Notes under the pieces: generated by a model
Database searches by the model: none
Told to the model about the DNA's origin: nothing
Seen by the model: only the letters and a program-made list of their open reading frames with translations
Made by a program: the position numbers and the translations under genes
Source of the DNA: Sceloporus undulatus
Taxonomy: Eukaryota > Chordata > Lepidosauria > Squamata > Phrynosomatidae
Direction: 5' to 3'
Assembly (NCBI RefSeq): GCF_019175285.1
Contig: NC_056522.1
Span: 322,279,260 to 322,343,259, forward strand
Length of the DNA: 64,000 nucleotides
Part shown: positions 10,960 through 20,932 of the stretch, piece after piece
Layout: every line of letters begins with the position of its first letter
Position numbering within the stretch: the stretch's first letter is position 1

Positions 10960-12078
10960 TATTTATTTGGTGATGGTGCCACCAAACACTTGCTTCTGGC
11001 AGGATGTGAAAGCAACAGAAGAGGAAGCATTTTCCTCATCCAAAAGAATCCCATACATGAAAATGAATCCTAGGCTTTAGCACTATTTTAATGACAGCAT
11101 TTCTGGATCTGGGTCTATAGAAGGTCTGAAAAGCTTCATAGACCCCACTGATGATTTGACACTTTGCCTCCAGCTGAGAACAGATCAAGGCCTACCATTG
11201 ATGCAGAGGACTTTTGGTGCAATACTTTTTTTAAGAATAATTAATAGGCTATCTGAAGAAAACTTTGCCTACCATTGAGATTCCAATCCAAACTGGAGAC
11301 CCCATACCTTGCCATTTTTATTGCCAACAAGTGATCCTTTGGGTTGTCAGAACCCTTTTTGGCACTAAGAATGGCAAATATGGGACCTGCATCAAGACTA
11401 CATCTTGAGCAATGCACACAAATAGGTTCCTGAACTAGCTCAGGACTCCTGTCCTGCTTTCCTTACTTTGGGGAAGAAGAGGTAACCCAAATCCATCTCA
11501 TGAGACAGCCACGGTCAGCCCTTCAGGGGCCTAGGTGTGCTCGACCCATGTTGGAGAGACACCCCCACACATACAGCTCATGCTTCCAGTTAAGGAGGCA
11601 AGCTGCAGGTGGTGGAATCCTGATCTTATTGCTGATTTGAGACTAGCAGATAAGGGTGGGATCCCCCACCGCATTTGTATTCTCAGCCCTCTAAGGATAC
11701 AGAGTTTGCAGTCACCTCTGGAAATATGATCAGTTTTAGTAGTCGTCCCGAAAAAGTGAGAGGACACTTTTCACACAGTGCTCGAAGAGTGGGTGGTTGT
11801 GGATTTATTATGATATTCAGGAACAACAGCTTTGATGGGTCAAAACATCCTCCACTTGCAGCATTTAATTCACAAATTCAGGTCTGTCACTAAAAGAACT
11901 GGCTCTTACAAAGACATGATGTTATTTATTTTCCCAAAGATTAAAACATCATATTTTATTTTTTAAAAATAAGAATTTATGTTTTGAGTTGTGTCAGTGT
12001 CGGTTTTGAGTTGTGTCAGTGAGCTCTTCCTTTCCCTCCTCCTCACATGCAAGCTGTCCTTGCATGTGATGCTTTAAT
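10960..12078. other. Intergenic DNA or PLCB2 3' UTR, nothing recognised
   Basis: No clear repeat, and no AATAAA that would fix the PLCB2 polyadenylation site. An ATTAAA occurs near 11941. Confidence 0.35.
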
Positions 12079-13042
12079 CCGTGATGGTGAACCTGTGGCA
12101 CATGATGCCATTTCGCCAGGCACAGGGTGAGGAAGAAGGTGGAAGAGGCATGCATGTGCCCATACCACCTCCTCCCTGCCATTTCCAAGACAGCGGGAAG
12201 CCAGAAAAATGGCGCTCAGGAGGAGTCAAAGTCGTGTGTGTCTGGCTCCTCCTCCCAGCCCTCTCACAGCCTCTCCCAGACAGTTGGAGGCCGGGAAAAG
12301 GGTGAGGGCAGGAGGAGCGACTGGCGCATGCCAGTGGCTCCTCCCCAGAGAGATAGATGGGGGCAGGGACAGGTCTGTGGGAAGAGGGATGGGCCACATG
12401 CCCAGTCCTTTCCCCCCAGCTTGCCTTTCCTCTGCCCGAAAGAGCCCTGTGGAGCCCATTCAGGCAGAGGAAAGGCAAGCCAAGGAGGAGGGGTCTGGGT
12501 CGCGTGCCCATTCCTCCCCCCCAGCTTTGCTTTCCTCCGCCCGAAAGAGCCCTGCAAAGCCCATTCAGGCAGAGGAAAGGCAAGCCGGGGAGGAAAGGTC
12601 TGAGTCATGTGCCCAGTCCTTTCTGCCCCCCCCTCCCACGGCTTCCCTTTCCTCCACCCGAAAGAGCCCCACAGAGCCCATTCAGGCAGAGGAAAGGCAA
12701 GCCAGGGAGGAGAGGGTGGACGGATGCCTCCTCTTCCTCCCTGCAGGGCCTTGCTAGTCCTATCAGGGACACCTCAGGACTAGCAAAGCCCCGAGGAGAG
12801 GAGTAGGGGCCACTGGCTCATTCCTCCCCCTCCTCCATGGGCCCTTGTCCCCAGCTGTCTCTGAGAGACAGCTGGAGGCCAAGGGAAAGGCAGGAGGAGC
12901 AGGCGCGTGCCTGTCACCCCCCCCCCCCCCCTCTTCCTTGGCTTCTAGCTGTCTCTCAGAGACAGCTGGAGGCAGGGAAAGGGAGGGGGAAAGTCCCGTC
13001 CCAGAAGTCCCGCCCCCAGCACCAAAAAGGTTTGCCATCACT
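12079..13042. mobile_element. Non-autonomous hAT transposon, 964 bases, GC-rich interior
   Basis: The left end CCGTGATGGTGAACCT and the right end AGGTTTGCCATCACT are inverted repeats of the common hAT type. Flanking octamers GCTTTAAT and GCTTGAAG (overlapping the end by a base or two) agree at 6 of 8 positions, consistent with a decayed target duplication. The interior is GC-rich and built from repeated, self-complementary units. Long open frames on both strands here are by-products of composition, and no transposase is present. Confidence 0.75.
12413..12740. repeat. Three-unit palindromic minisatellite inside the hAT
   Basis: There are three tandem units of about 105-115 bases. Each contains 'tttcctctgcccgaaagagcc' and 'cccattcaggcagaggaaag', which are inverted copies of each other, so each unit can fold into a hairpin. 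Similar 'ctgtctctgagagacagctgg' hairpins lie at about 12853 and 12945. Confidence 0.8.
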
Positions 13043-13254
13043 GCTTGAAGCTAATGAAGGCAACAAAATAAAGCAGAGGTCTGTTTTGAATACAGGAACA
13101 AAGGCATGGTGGGATGGAAGACCAGGAAAGTGGCCTGTGCACTGGTGATTTTCCTAGTCATGTTTACACACAGAGAGAGACCATTGCCTTTGGTCCAGCA
13201 GGCATTCAAAACAATAGCTGGGCTCACTGTTGTCCTTGCCACTGCCTCTAGGTG

Positions 13255-13380
13255 CATCAATATTGTTGAAATAATGCAGTCTGAACCACTTTAAGTGCTG
13301 CAGTTCCATCCTATGGAATTCTGGCATTTGTAGTTTTACAAGGTCTTTAGAGTTCTCTACCAAAGATGCCCCTTGACAGT
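13255..13380. mobile_element. Family B MITE, half copy
   Basis: The stretch contains 'aataatgcagtctgaaccac' and 'atggaattctggcatttgta', matching the left half of the element at 695. Confidence 0.45.
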
Positions 13381-14370
13381 CAAGATGGTAATTGACACTA
13401 TTGTCTCAGTTACATTTGGATCCCTGATTCCCTGCACTCCTTCTCCCCTCCACCACCAAACACATACACACTTTAGAGTAGTAATAAAGAAGATGCCCAG
13501 AAACTCTCCGGATGTGATACAGGCACATTTGAACATAACCATTGTTATTTAGCTTCATTAACCCTCCACTAGTGTATTGTCTTCTTGCCAGATTTCCTCT
13601 AAAGGCAGGCTTGGACAGAAAGGTGTAGGTTGCATTTTTACACACTCTTAGCAAGTTACACTGGTGCACTTGACATGACCAGACACGTCATTTCTGGTTT
13701 CATTCTGAACGAATTTTTTTCTATTTAAAAAGATTTTTGGGTATGTTGGTAGTGAGAGACAAAACCAAAGCATGTCTGCAGCATTGTTGATCCATTTGGA
13801 GTGTCTTTTAAAGCAAAAATAAATGTCCTTTAAAAAAAAAGGCACAGTCATATCATTTTCCAATCTGGCCCATTCCTTGGCTTTATTGGCACCATTTCCC
13901 TCCTGAGCAATGGTTGAAACATTTTGTTGAGAGACTGTTGCAGTTACCAACAAAAAGTGCACTATTTCACCTGGCAAATAATCAGTACCTCCTGAGGGCA
14001 TTACAGTACATGATTTGAAAGGAGATAGGATGCTAATTGATCCTTGTTGTCTCTCTCTGAGGATGGCTGAACCACATGGAAAGTCAGCAAAGGGAAACCA
14101 GCTTCACCCAAAGGGGACTTGCAATAACAACCACAACTGCAAGAACAATAATCTCACCCTGAGGAAGACAGGACTCTGAGATTTGCTTCCCTGCTGGGCT
14201 AACAAATTACAACCTATAATGTGCAACTGCAATCTTTTTGTGGTGTTAGGATTTGAAAACCAAACATACTGTAAATACCCAGAAAGCCACAAAACCTGAT
14301 GGAGAAGTCCTTTCTGTTCTCAGACTCTATGCTGGAGATGGACAAAGGGCAGCTCTGGGACATGTGGCCT
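13381..14370. other. Intergenic, nothing recognised
   Basis: Unique-looking AT-rich sequence. The minus-strand frame at 13648-14001 has no family match or splice context. Confidence 0.4.
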
Positions 14371-14593
14371 TGCTGCTGTTGTGTGCCTTCAAGTCATTTC
14401 CCATTTAGGGTGACCCTAAGGCAAACCTATCATGGGGTTTTCTTGGCATGTTTCTTCAGAGGGGGTTTGCCATTGCCATCCTCTGAGGCTGAGAGAGTGT
14501 GACTTGCCCAAGGTCATCCAATAGGTTTCATGGAATCGAATCCGGGTCTCCAGAGCCATAGTCCAATGCTCAAACCACTAGGCCATGCTCCCA
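14371..14593 (-). mobile_element. Sauria-type SINE
   Basis: The tRNA-derived SINE is in reverse orientation. Its tail 'gttgtgtgccttcaagtc' is on the left, followed by 'catggggttttcttggc', the 'gtgacttgcccaaggtcat' body and the tRNA head (B-box side 'tcgaatccgggtctc') on the right. Its 3' tail matches the BovB-like end that lets BovB enzymes copy these SINEs. Confidence 0.8.
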
Positions 14594-14880
14594 AGGCTGT
14601 TTTTGTGGCCTTTGATATCTCCACAGTTCCTGAGGTTACCTTTTTTGACGCCACCCCCAAAGAGGTTGAATTGTTTCTCTGGGATCATCCAAGAGTACCA
14701 ATTCACCTTTGAAATTTACCATTTCATCTTCTAGCCATGACGACATCAAAAATACCTGTTTTTGCAAGATCAAAAATATGTATTTTTCAAAACAAGATGT
14801 TCTGGCCTTTGAGAAGAGTTGTTTCTTTATTGGCAGTCTTTGTGGCCCCTAGAAGCTCCCAAGAACAGAAAAGTACCTCC

Positions 14881-14905
14881 CACACACACACACACACACA
14901 CACAC
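14881..14905. repeat. (CA)n microsatellite
   Basis: Twelve and a half CA units. Confidence 0.95.
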
Positions 14906-15145
14906 TGGTCGTGCCACAGTTACCCACTTTGAGAGTCACAGAATCATAGAGTTGGAAGAGACCTCAAGGGTTATTCTAAGAGAACTATAAAACTTAGAAC
15001 AGTTTCTGAAATGCTGTCTCTCTCTAGTGCATTGGCCTGCGTTCCATGTCATCTGGTCTGCAAGTGGCACTACTGCTGGGTGACTGTTCAGTAATCCACA
15101 CTGAGTAGGGGCTTCACTCATGCACAGATTGTATTTTCCATTTCT

Positions 15146-15465
15146 AGGTACGGTTGCAAAAGCTGGACAGTGAAGAGAGCAGACGGGAAGAGAATCAACT
15201 ATTTGAAATGTGTGTTGCTGAAGGTCAGTCAATTCAACAGATACCATGGCCTGCCAAAGAGGGAAATGAATGGGTCCTAGAGCAAATTAAGGCTGAACTC
15301 TTCCTAGAAGCCAAGATGATCAAACTGAGGCAATTGTACCTCTGCCATCCAATGACACAAGATGCCTCATTAGAAAAGTCGATAATGCTTAGGAAAGTGA
15401 GAGGCAGCAGGAAAAGACGAAGGCTGTATTGCAAGTGGATAGACTTATGCTGCTGCCACACTACA
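15146..15465 (+). mobile_element. BovB/RTE LINE, reverse-transcriptase C-terminal fragment
   Basis: The plus strand encodes YGCKSWTVKRADGKRINYLK, matching the BovB 'YGCESWTIKKAEHRRIDAF' region. A frame change follows, then EQIKAELFLEAKMIKLRQLY and ASLEKSIMLRKVRGSRKRRR, equivalent to the conserved tail 'SLEKTLMLGKIEGRRRRGR'. It is truncated at both ends and decayed. Confidence 0.75.
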
Positions 15466-15657
15466 GACTTAATGCAGGTTGACACTGCTTTAACTGCCAT
15501 GGTGCCATGGGATCTGTAGTTCCCTGTGGCACTAGAGCTCTCTGACAGAGGGGGCTAACTAAAACACAAAACTATAAACCCCAGAATTCCATAGCACTGA
15601 GCCATACACATAAAGTGATATCAAACTACATTAATGTTGCAGTGCAGATGCAGCCTT
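15450..15657. mobile_element. Family B palindromic MITE, full copy
   Basis: The arms 'gccacactacagacttaatgc' and 'ttaatgttgcagtgcagatgc' mirror each other, as do the inner 'atctgtagttccc' and 'aactataaaccccagaa' segments. It abuts or sits inside the end of the BovB fragment. Confidence 0.6.
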
Positions 15658-15902
15658 AATCAAGGGAAGTGCAATGCTGAGTTTGCAGGAGCTGAGCAGG
15701 CCTTGCTTGGAGGGCTAGCCTTCCTGGGATCAAGGTTAAGTGGAAGCTGATTTCACAGCCATTGACAACAAGATGGACTGAGAAGGAGAGTCTGGTGACT
15801 GAGGCTGGTGCCCACTGGCAGCCCACTGAACCTGACGGCAAGGAAAGGCCAAAAGCTGATAAATACAGGGAAAAACCACAGACCAAGGTTGGAATCATAA
15901 AG

Positions 15903-15922
15903 CCCCCCCCCCCCCCCCCCCC
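15903..15922. repeat. Poly-C run of 20
   Basis: A homopolymer whose length is likely to be unreliable. Confidence 0.9.
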
Positions 15923-15963
15923 AATGTAGCACTTGGTTGAATAAGTTGAGCAGCAATTTTTGG

Positions 15964-16160
15964 TATTTGCTTTTCAGTCATTCCTGACTAATAGCGACCC
16001 AAAAGGGATCCTATCATGGGGTTGTTTTTTTGGTCAGACTTATTCAGAGGAGTTTTGCCATTGCCTCCTCTCTGAGGCTGAGAGAATGTGACTTGCCCAA
16101 GGTCACTCCGTGTGTTTCATGGCTGAGCTGGGAACCGAACCCTGGTCTCCAGAGTTGTAG
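15964..16160 (-). mobile_element. Sauria-type SINE
   Basis: Reverse-oriented copy with 'tatcatggggttg', 'gaatgtgacttgcccaaggtc' and 'gaaccgaaccctggtctcc'. It ends about 80 bases before the GC-rich ANKRD63 region and may mark the outer limit of that promoter region. Confidence 0.75.
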
Positions 16161-16239
16161 TTGCTTATAAAGCCATTCAGTCAAGCATTGCATGCTCAAA
16201 GGAGTGTGGGCTTTGTGATGCCAGTCTTCGTCGGTCGTT

Positions 16240-17430
16240 CTCCTCTGTATCCCTCAGCTTCCAGTGCCACTGGGCGCCCTCCGTCCCTCCTCCTCCTCGG
16301 GGCACATTCTCCCTTGATCTTGATGGGGACAGGCTCCCCTTGGGCTCGCCCTCAGTCTGAAGCAGCAGCCCGTCTGGCGGGCGGAGCGGTTGGGCTGCAA
16401 CTCTGGAGCCAGACTTTAGTGAACAGCCCCCTGGGCGACCCTGGGCGGGGGACACTCTCTCAGCCTCAGAAGGGAAGGCAGGGGCAAAAGCCCTCCGAAC
16501 AAACTTTCCCAAGAAAAGACCCACAAGGAAGGAAGGAAGGCCCCCAGGGGACGGCCTTGGAGGGCGCCTCCTCCGCAGCTGCGCCCCTTTTCTAGCCGAC
16601 CTACTCAGCAGCAGCAGCAGCAAGCAGACACACCCAAGGAGCCCTTCTCTCTCTGTCTGTCTTCTGGGCCGAGGGGGATGCTTTCTCCGGCGGGGGACCT
16701 GGGTCCCGGGGCCTCGACGCGGAGGCTGCTGGAGGCTCTGCGCTCGGGGCGCCTGCGTCTGGCCCGCTTGGTGCTGGAGGCCCTGGAGGGCGCCCCCTTG
16801 GACTGCCGGGCGGGGGAGCAGGGCCGCACCCCCCTGATGGCCGCCGTGCTGCTGCCGGAGCCGGGCCTGCGCCTGGCCGCCCTGCGGCTGCTGCTGGACC
16901 GCGGCGCCTGCCCCGACCTCCGCGACGACGCCGGGCGCAGCGCCCTCTCCCTGGCCTGCGAGGAGGGCTTCCTGGAGGCCGCCCAGCTCCTGGTCCAGCG
17001 CGGGGCCGACCCCGAGGCCCCCGACGCCCGCGGATGGAGCCCCCTGATGCACGCCGCCGCCCGCGGGCACCAGGCCCTCCTGGAGTGGCTGCTCCGCGCC
17101 TTCCGACGCCTCGGGCACCTGGCCCTCGACCGCCCCGACCGCGCCGGACGCACCGCCCTCCAGCTGGCCGCCCTGGGAGGACACAAGGGCTGCGTCCAAG
17201 CCCTCAGGGCCGCCACCGCCGGCGCCCCCCGGCTCCCCCGGGAGCAGCAGGGCCAGGAGAAGCAGCAGGAGGAAGGGGAGGAAGGCCCCCCTCGGGCCCC
17301 GCCAGCACCAGGCTCCCCCGCCCAAGCCCCTCCGGCCCCCCGGCGCCCAACGCTGCTCCGCAGAGCCACCGCCCCCGACGCCCAGAGCCTCCTCGGCTGC
17401 TACTAGAGCCGCCGCCAGAGTCATCCGCTT
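16240..17430. promoter_or_regulatory. CpG-rich island over ANKRD63
   Basis: GC content and CpG frequency rise sharply from about 16240 and fall again just after the ANKRD63 stop. It is the only long host CpG-rich stretch in the window, and it probably includes the ANKRD63 promoter and 5' UTR (16240-16677). I cannot place a transcription start. A short (CAG)n lies at about 16607-16622. Confidence 0.6.
16678..17406 (+). CDS. ANKRD63: ANKRD63: ankyrin repeat domain protein 63, single exon
   Basis: The 242-residue open frame has a start MLSPAGDLGPGASTRRLLEA that lines up with the human MLKPKDLCPRAGTRTFLEA I recall. Ankyrin-type repeats span about residues 15-185, with motifs EQGRTPLMAAVLL, DDAGRSALSLACEEGFLEAA, ARGWSPLMHAAARGHQALLE and RAGRTALQLAALGGHKGCV. 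The C-terminal part is Pro/Gly/Gln/Glu-rich and ends RRATAPDAQSLLGCY, resembling the human RRSTAPDIPSLVGE block. Human ANKRD63 is about 380 residues, so this copy is much shorter, with a compressed linker and no extension after that block. It is intronless, as in mammals. Its molecular role is not established; ankyrin repeats usually bind proteins. Its position between PLCB2 and PAK6 supports orthology. The 468-residue minus-strand frame is a shadow. Confidence 0.93.
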   Translation: MLSPAGDLGPGASTRRLLEALRSGRLRLARLVLEALEGAPLDCRAGEQGRTPLMAAVLLPEPGLRLAALRLLLDRGACPDLRDDAGRSALSLACEEGFLEAAQLLVQRGADPEAPDARGWSPLMHAAARGHQALLEWLLRAFRRLGHLALDRPDRAGRTALQLAALGGHKGCVQALRAATAGAPRLPREQQGQEKQQEEGEEGPPRAPPAPGSPAQAPPAPRRPTLLRRATAPDAQSLLGCY

Positions 17431-17499
17431 TGGGAGGATGGTCCCGGGCGAAATGCACAGCTCTAGGATGGGGGACACCTGGCTGAAGGAGACTGACAG

Positions 17500-17720
17500 C
17501 TGGGGAAGGAGTCCGGGTAGACCACAAGGTGAACAGTGCCATGCGGCAGCTAACAAGGCCAATGCGATTCTAGGCTGCATCAATAGAAGTCTAGTGTCTA
17601 GATCAAGGGCTGCAACTCATAGTCCCACTCTATTCTACTCTGGTCAGGCCACACCTGGAATATTGTGTCCAGTTCTGGGCCCCACAATTCAAAAAGGATG
17701 TGGAGAAATGGAAGACTCCT
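17500..17720 (+). mobile_element. CR1 LINE fragment
   Basis: The sequence encodes pieces of the CR1 reverse-transcriptase tail: 'VDHKVNSAMRQL', and '[20 protein letters not shown]' in a shifted frame. It begins about 95 bases after the ANKRD63 stop, so it may lie within that gene's 3' UTR. Confidence 0.65.
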
Positions 17721-17807
17721 CCAGGCTCCAGGCCAAAGAGGGCTGCCTGGTGAGGTCACCCTGAGATTGAAGGGAGGGCTACAAAGATTGGGGGTGGGGG
17801 GGGGTGA

Positions 17808-17895
17808 CATCCACACGGCCAAACTAAGATCAAGTTGACCCCGCTTTCACTGCTTCCACAGGCTCCACAGTCCGGAATCCCAGGAGAGAGAATGG
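17808..17895. mobile_element. Left half of a palindromic MITE
   Basis: The segment 'atccacacggccaaactaag' through 'ccccgctttcactgc' is complementary to 18520-18640 on the far side of about 625 bases of other repeats. Confidence 0.5.
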
Positions 17896-18224
17896 AATAG
17901 AATCACACCAAAGTCTTACTTTTCCACAAATACTCACTAGTCACTATTGTGGGGCCTGTGACTGGCCTGAGCACCAAGCTCTCTGCTTTTCAGTGACTGT
18001 GATTCATTCTGTTCTTTTACCCACTCAAAGGGCGAATCGCAGTGGTCAGTCGTGGAACCACCAGTGATCACTGAAACAACCAAATGTAACCACAGCAGAG
18101 TCAGAACAAGTGCTAGGATCACGGGAATCACTGAAATCGCAGAAGGAACAAACTCACGCAAGCAGGCTGCAGTTAGGGAGTGGCTCTCTGTTTCTGCCTA
18201 AGACCACCCTATCCAGACATTTTC

Positions 18225-18370
18225 TTGGCACAATGTATTCCACCATCTTTAAACTGAGGCTGGATGGCCATCTGTCAGGTGTGCTTTGATTGAGAGTTCC
18301 TGCATGGCAGAGTGGAGTTGGACTGGATGGCCCTTGCGGTCTCTTCCAACTCTATGATTCTATGATTCTA
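18225..18370 (+). mobile_element. CR1 LINE 3' end
   Basis: The stretch 'ctggatggccatctgtcagg' ... 'ggtctcttccaactctatga' with terminal (ATTCTATG)n repeats is the standard CR1 3' terminus. Confidence 0.8.
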
Positions 18371-18513
18371 TTCAGAGGGAGTTTTTACCATTACCACCCA
18401 CTGAGGCTGAGAGAGTGAGGCTTGCCCAAGGTCACCCAGTGGGTTTTTCATGACCGGCCCTGTATCCAGAGTCGTAGTCCAACACTCAAACCATTGCACC
18501 ACTCTGGCTCTCT
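18370..18513 (-). mobile_element. Sauria-type SINE, partial
   Basis: The tail end is missing. It retains 'gaggcttgcccaaggtcacc' and 'gtagtccaacactcaaacc'. It abuts the CR1 terminus. Confidence 0.75.
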
Positions 18514-18519
18514 GTTTCC

Positions 18520-18640
18520 AACTTATGGCTTCACTCTGGTGCCACAATCAACGGCCATTCCCAGAATTCCAGAGCATGGAACTATGGCAGTGAAAGCAGG
18601 GTCAACCCGGATTAGTTTGGCCATGTGGATAGCACACCAA
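18520..18640. mobile_element. Right half of the palindromic MITE begun at 17808
   Basis: It contains 'gcagtgaaagcagggtcaac' and 'tttggccatgtggatagcac', the inverted counterpart of the left half. Confidence 0.5.
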
Positions 18641-18814
18641 TCCTCACACACAAACACACACACCTGTCCAATTTTTCTAGCTCTCCTTTCCCAGGGTGAC
18701 CATCTTTACCATGACATGTTTTCCATTTCAGCCTTCTCCTCCCAAAGGTCCCCCATTTTGAGCACGACTGGATTTATATTGGTATATATTGCTATATACT
18801 AATATATAATGGTA

Positions 18815-19100
18815 TGTAGAACAGATCAAAGCAGAAATCTCTCTGGAAGCCAAGATGACCAAACTGAGGCTGACATATTTTGGACACATCATGAGAAGGG
18901 AAGACTCATTGGAAAAAGCAATAATGCTGGGAAAGGTGAAGGGAAGCAGAAAGAGAGGAAGACCACATGCTAAATGGATGGACTCTATTAAGGAGGTCAT
19001 GAGTATGAATTTGCAGGACCTGAGCAGATCAGTGGAGCATAGGGAGTCTTGCTGAAATGGAAATGTCTCATCTACAGGGTCGAGATCGACTAGAGGATGG
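18815..19100 (+). mobile_element. BovB/RTE LINE 3' end
   Basis: It encodes EQIKAEISLEAKMTKLRLTY, FGHIMRREDSLEKAIMLGKV and KGSRKRGRPHAKWMDSIKEV, the conserved BovB C-terminus. This is followed by the 'ggtcgagatcgactagagga' region and an 'acaacaacaa' tail. It is better preserved than the copy at 15146. The 3' tail shares its form with the Sauria SINE tails in this window. Confidence 0.85.
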
Positions 19101-19149
19101 ATAACAACAACAATTGGTATATAAAGGGCTTTTGGCATTCCTTTCATCA

Positions 19150-19360
19150 TCGTCCAGAGACTAATGGATGGAAGCTACAGGAAAATTGATTCCAGCTCAA
19201 CATTAGGAGGAACTTCCTGACTGAAAGAGCTGTTTGACAGTGGAACACATTCCTCCCTCAGAGTCTCCTTTGGAGGTTTTTTAAAACAGAGGCTGGATGG
19301 CCATCTGTCTGGGGTGCCTTTGATGGTGAGTTCCTGCATGGCCAGGGGTTGGAGATCCTC
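19150..19360 (+). mobile_element. CR1 LINE 3' fragment
   Basis: It holds 'caacattaggaggaacttcc', 'tttggaggttttttaaaac' and 'gaggctggatggccatctg', lacking the final ATTCTATG repeats. Confidence 0.75.
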
Positions 19361-19514
19361 CTTTTCCAGGACATGTTCTGCATTTCAGCCTTCTTGTCCA
19401 GGAAGAATTCCAAAATGCCTTCCTTTCTGGGTGGGAAGAAATTAGATAGAGACAGGTGTTTTGAGCTTTTATTTTGTCATACCCTACTTTTTTTTAATGT
19501 CCTACATTTTCCAG

Positions 19515-19757
19515 TGAGCCGGTGTGGCATAATGTGGTTTGAGTGTTGGACTATGACTCCTGAGATCAGGGTTTGATTTTCGGCTCAGGTATGGAACCCA
19601 GTGGATGACCTTGGTCAAGTCACACTTTCTCAACCTCAGAGGATGGCCATGGCAAACTCCCTCTGAAGAAACTTGCCAAGAAAACCCCAGGATAGAGTTG
19701 CCTTAGGGTCTCCATATGTCAGAAATGAATTGAAGGGAAACAACACACACACATACA
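19515..19757 (+). mobile_element. Sauria-type SINE, nearly full length
   Basis: The tRNA-like head 'gagccggtgtggcataatg' is followed by 'gagtgttggactatgactcc', the central 'gaccttggtcaagtcacac' and a BovB-like tail 'gaattgaagggaaacaacac'. Confidence 0.8.
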
Positions 19758-19848
19758 CATTTTACAGTGCCTTGTCCTTTGTGGTTATGGCATCTGATCA
19801 CCTTGTCTCCGGCAGACTCAGATTTGGTGAACCACAAGTACAGAAAGG

Positions 19849-19976
19849 TTGTGAAGTCGAAGGCTTTCATGGCCAGAATCCATGCTGGCAAAATGCTGAG
19901 AGATGCTGGCAAAATGTCAGGAATAAACTTCCAGAACACAGCCACATAGCCCAAAAATTCCACAAAAACTACAGAG
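19849..19976 (+). mobile_element. Penelope-type terminal unit fragment
   Basis: It starts 'ggttgtgaagtcgaaggctt' and then joins directly to the opposite-arm sequence 'atgtcaggaataaac' ... 'catagcccaaaaattccac', so most of the unit is missing. Confidence 0.5.
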
Positions 19977-19977
19977 A

Positions 19978-20226
19978 GGTTGTTTCTGTTGTTGCCGTTG
20001 TTGTGCCTTCAAGTCATTTTCAGCCTTTGGCAATCCTAACGTGAAACTCATGGAGTTTCCTTGGCAAATTTCTTGAGAGGGGGTTTGTCATTGCCATCTT
20101 GAGGTTGAGAGAGAGTGACCTGCCCACGGTCACGCCAGCAGGTTTATATGCCCAAGCAGAGATTTGAACCCTGAATCCAGAGTCATAATCCAACACTCAA
20201 GCCACTATTACCATGCTGGCTCAGTG
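19978..20226 (-). mobile_element. Sauria-type SINE
   Basis: The tail side 'ttgttgtgccttcaagtcat' is on the left and the head side 'ccactattaccatgctggc' on the right. It abuts the Penelope-type fragment. Confidence 0.75.
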
Positions 20227-20664
20227 GTTGTTTTTAGGGCTGTTTTTTCAGTTCCTCATCGGGCAACGAAAAATGTTCACCTCAAGCACAGTGCATCAAA
20301 AGCGAAATCAGTTCAAATGTTTTTGAACCATATGCATAAAATGCTTGTGGATCATGTACGCATTCATAGAGTCTGGGAATGTAACACCAGTTTTGCCTGA
20401 GAATAAGCTGTTTCAGGTTTCAGCAAGAGGCAAAGCATACTTCTTTTCCTTTGAAATCAGAAGACCTGCCAGTTCAGTTTTACTTGAATTGGTCTCATTG
20501 CAGTTTTCACCCATCGGCTCAAGAAGTGTTGAGGGAGCTGCCCATGCCCACCTCAAGAATAGTTCTCTCTGTATTTGTTTGGCAAAAGTTGCAGACTGTG
20601 GAGATGAAAAGATCCTCTTAGAAATCTATGCAATAGAAGATTAATATTTTTGTTGCTATTGTAT

Positions 20665-20760
20665 GTCCATTGGTTTTCTTGGCAAGATTTATTCAGAGGT
20701 TTGCCATTGCCTTTTGGGCTGAAACAGCCATTTGCCATTGCCTTTTTGAGCTTGCTTTAA
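20665..20760 (-). mobile_element. Sauria-type SINE fragment
   Basis: Only 'tccattggttttcttggcaa' ... 'agaggtttgccattgcc' remains, with a local duplication of 'tttgccattgcctttt'. Confidence 0.5.
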
Positions 20761-20932
20761 CTGCCCTGGCTCAATGCTAGGGAATCCTGAGAATTGAAAT
20801 TTATTGTGGCACCAGAGCTTAGAAGGCTAAATGTCTCACAAAACTACAGTTCCCAGAATTCCCTAGCATTGAGCCAGGGCCATTAAAGCAGTCTGAAACT
20901 GGATTATTTCTGCAGTGTGTTTTAGACCCAGG
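20745..20932. mobile_element. Family B palindromic MITE
   Basis: The arms 'gctttaactgccctggctca' and 'gagccagggccattaaagc' are close inverted copies, with inner 'aatgctagggaatcctgag' and 'cagaattccctagcattga'. It is the most clearly palindromic member here. Confidence 0.65.

Noticed and set aside
12074-12806. Several overlapping 110-180-codon frames on both strands
   Set aside because: They arise from the GC-rich palindromic minisatellite in a hAT element. Their repeats reflect DNA units, not protein design.
15154-15519. Frame beginning with RLQKLDSEESRREENQ, at first taken for a coiled-coil exon
   Set aside because: The neighbouring frame reads YGCKSWTVKRADGKR, a BovB RT motif, so this is a LINE fragment.
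16605-17369. 254-codon minus-strand frame, Arg/Ser-rich
   Set aside because: Another shadow of ANKRD63; the plus-strand frame has the ankyrin motifs.
16177-17583. 468-codon minus-strand open frame
   Set aside because: It is antisense to ANKRD63 in a GC-rich island where stops are rare. The product is low-complexity Gly/Ala/Arg with no family match.
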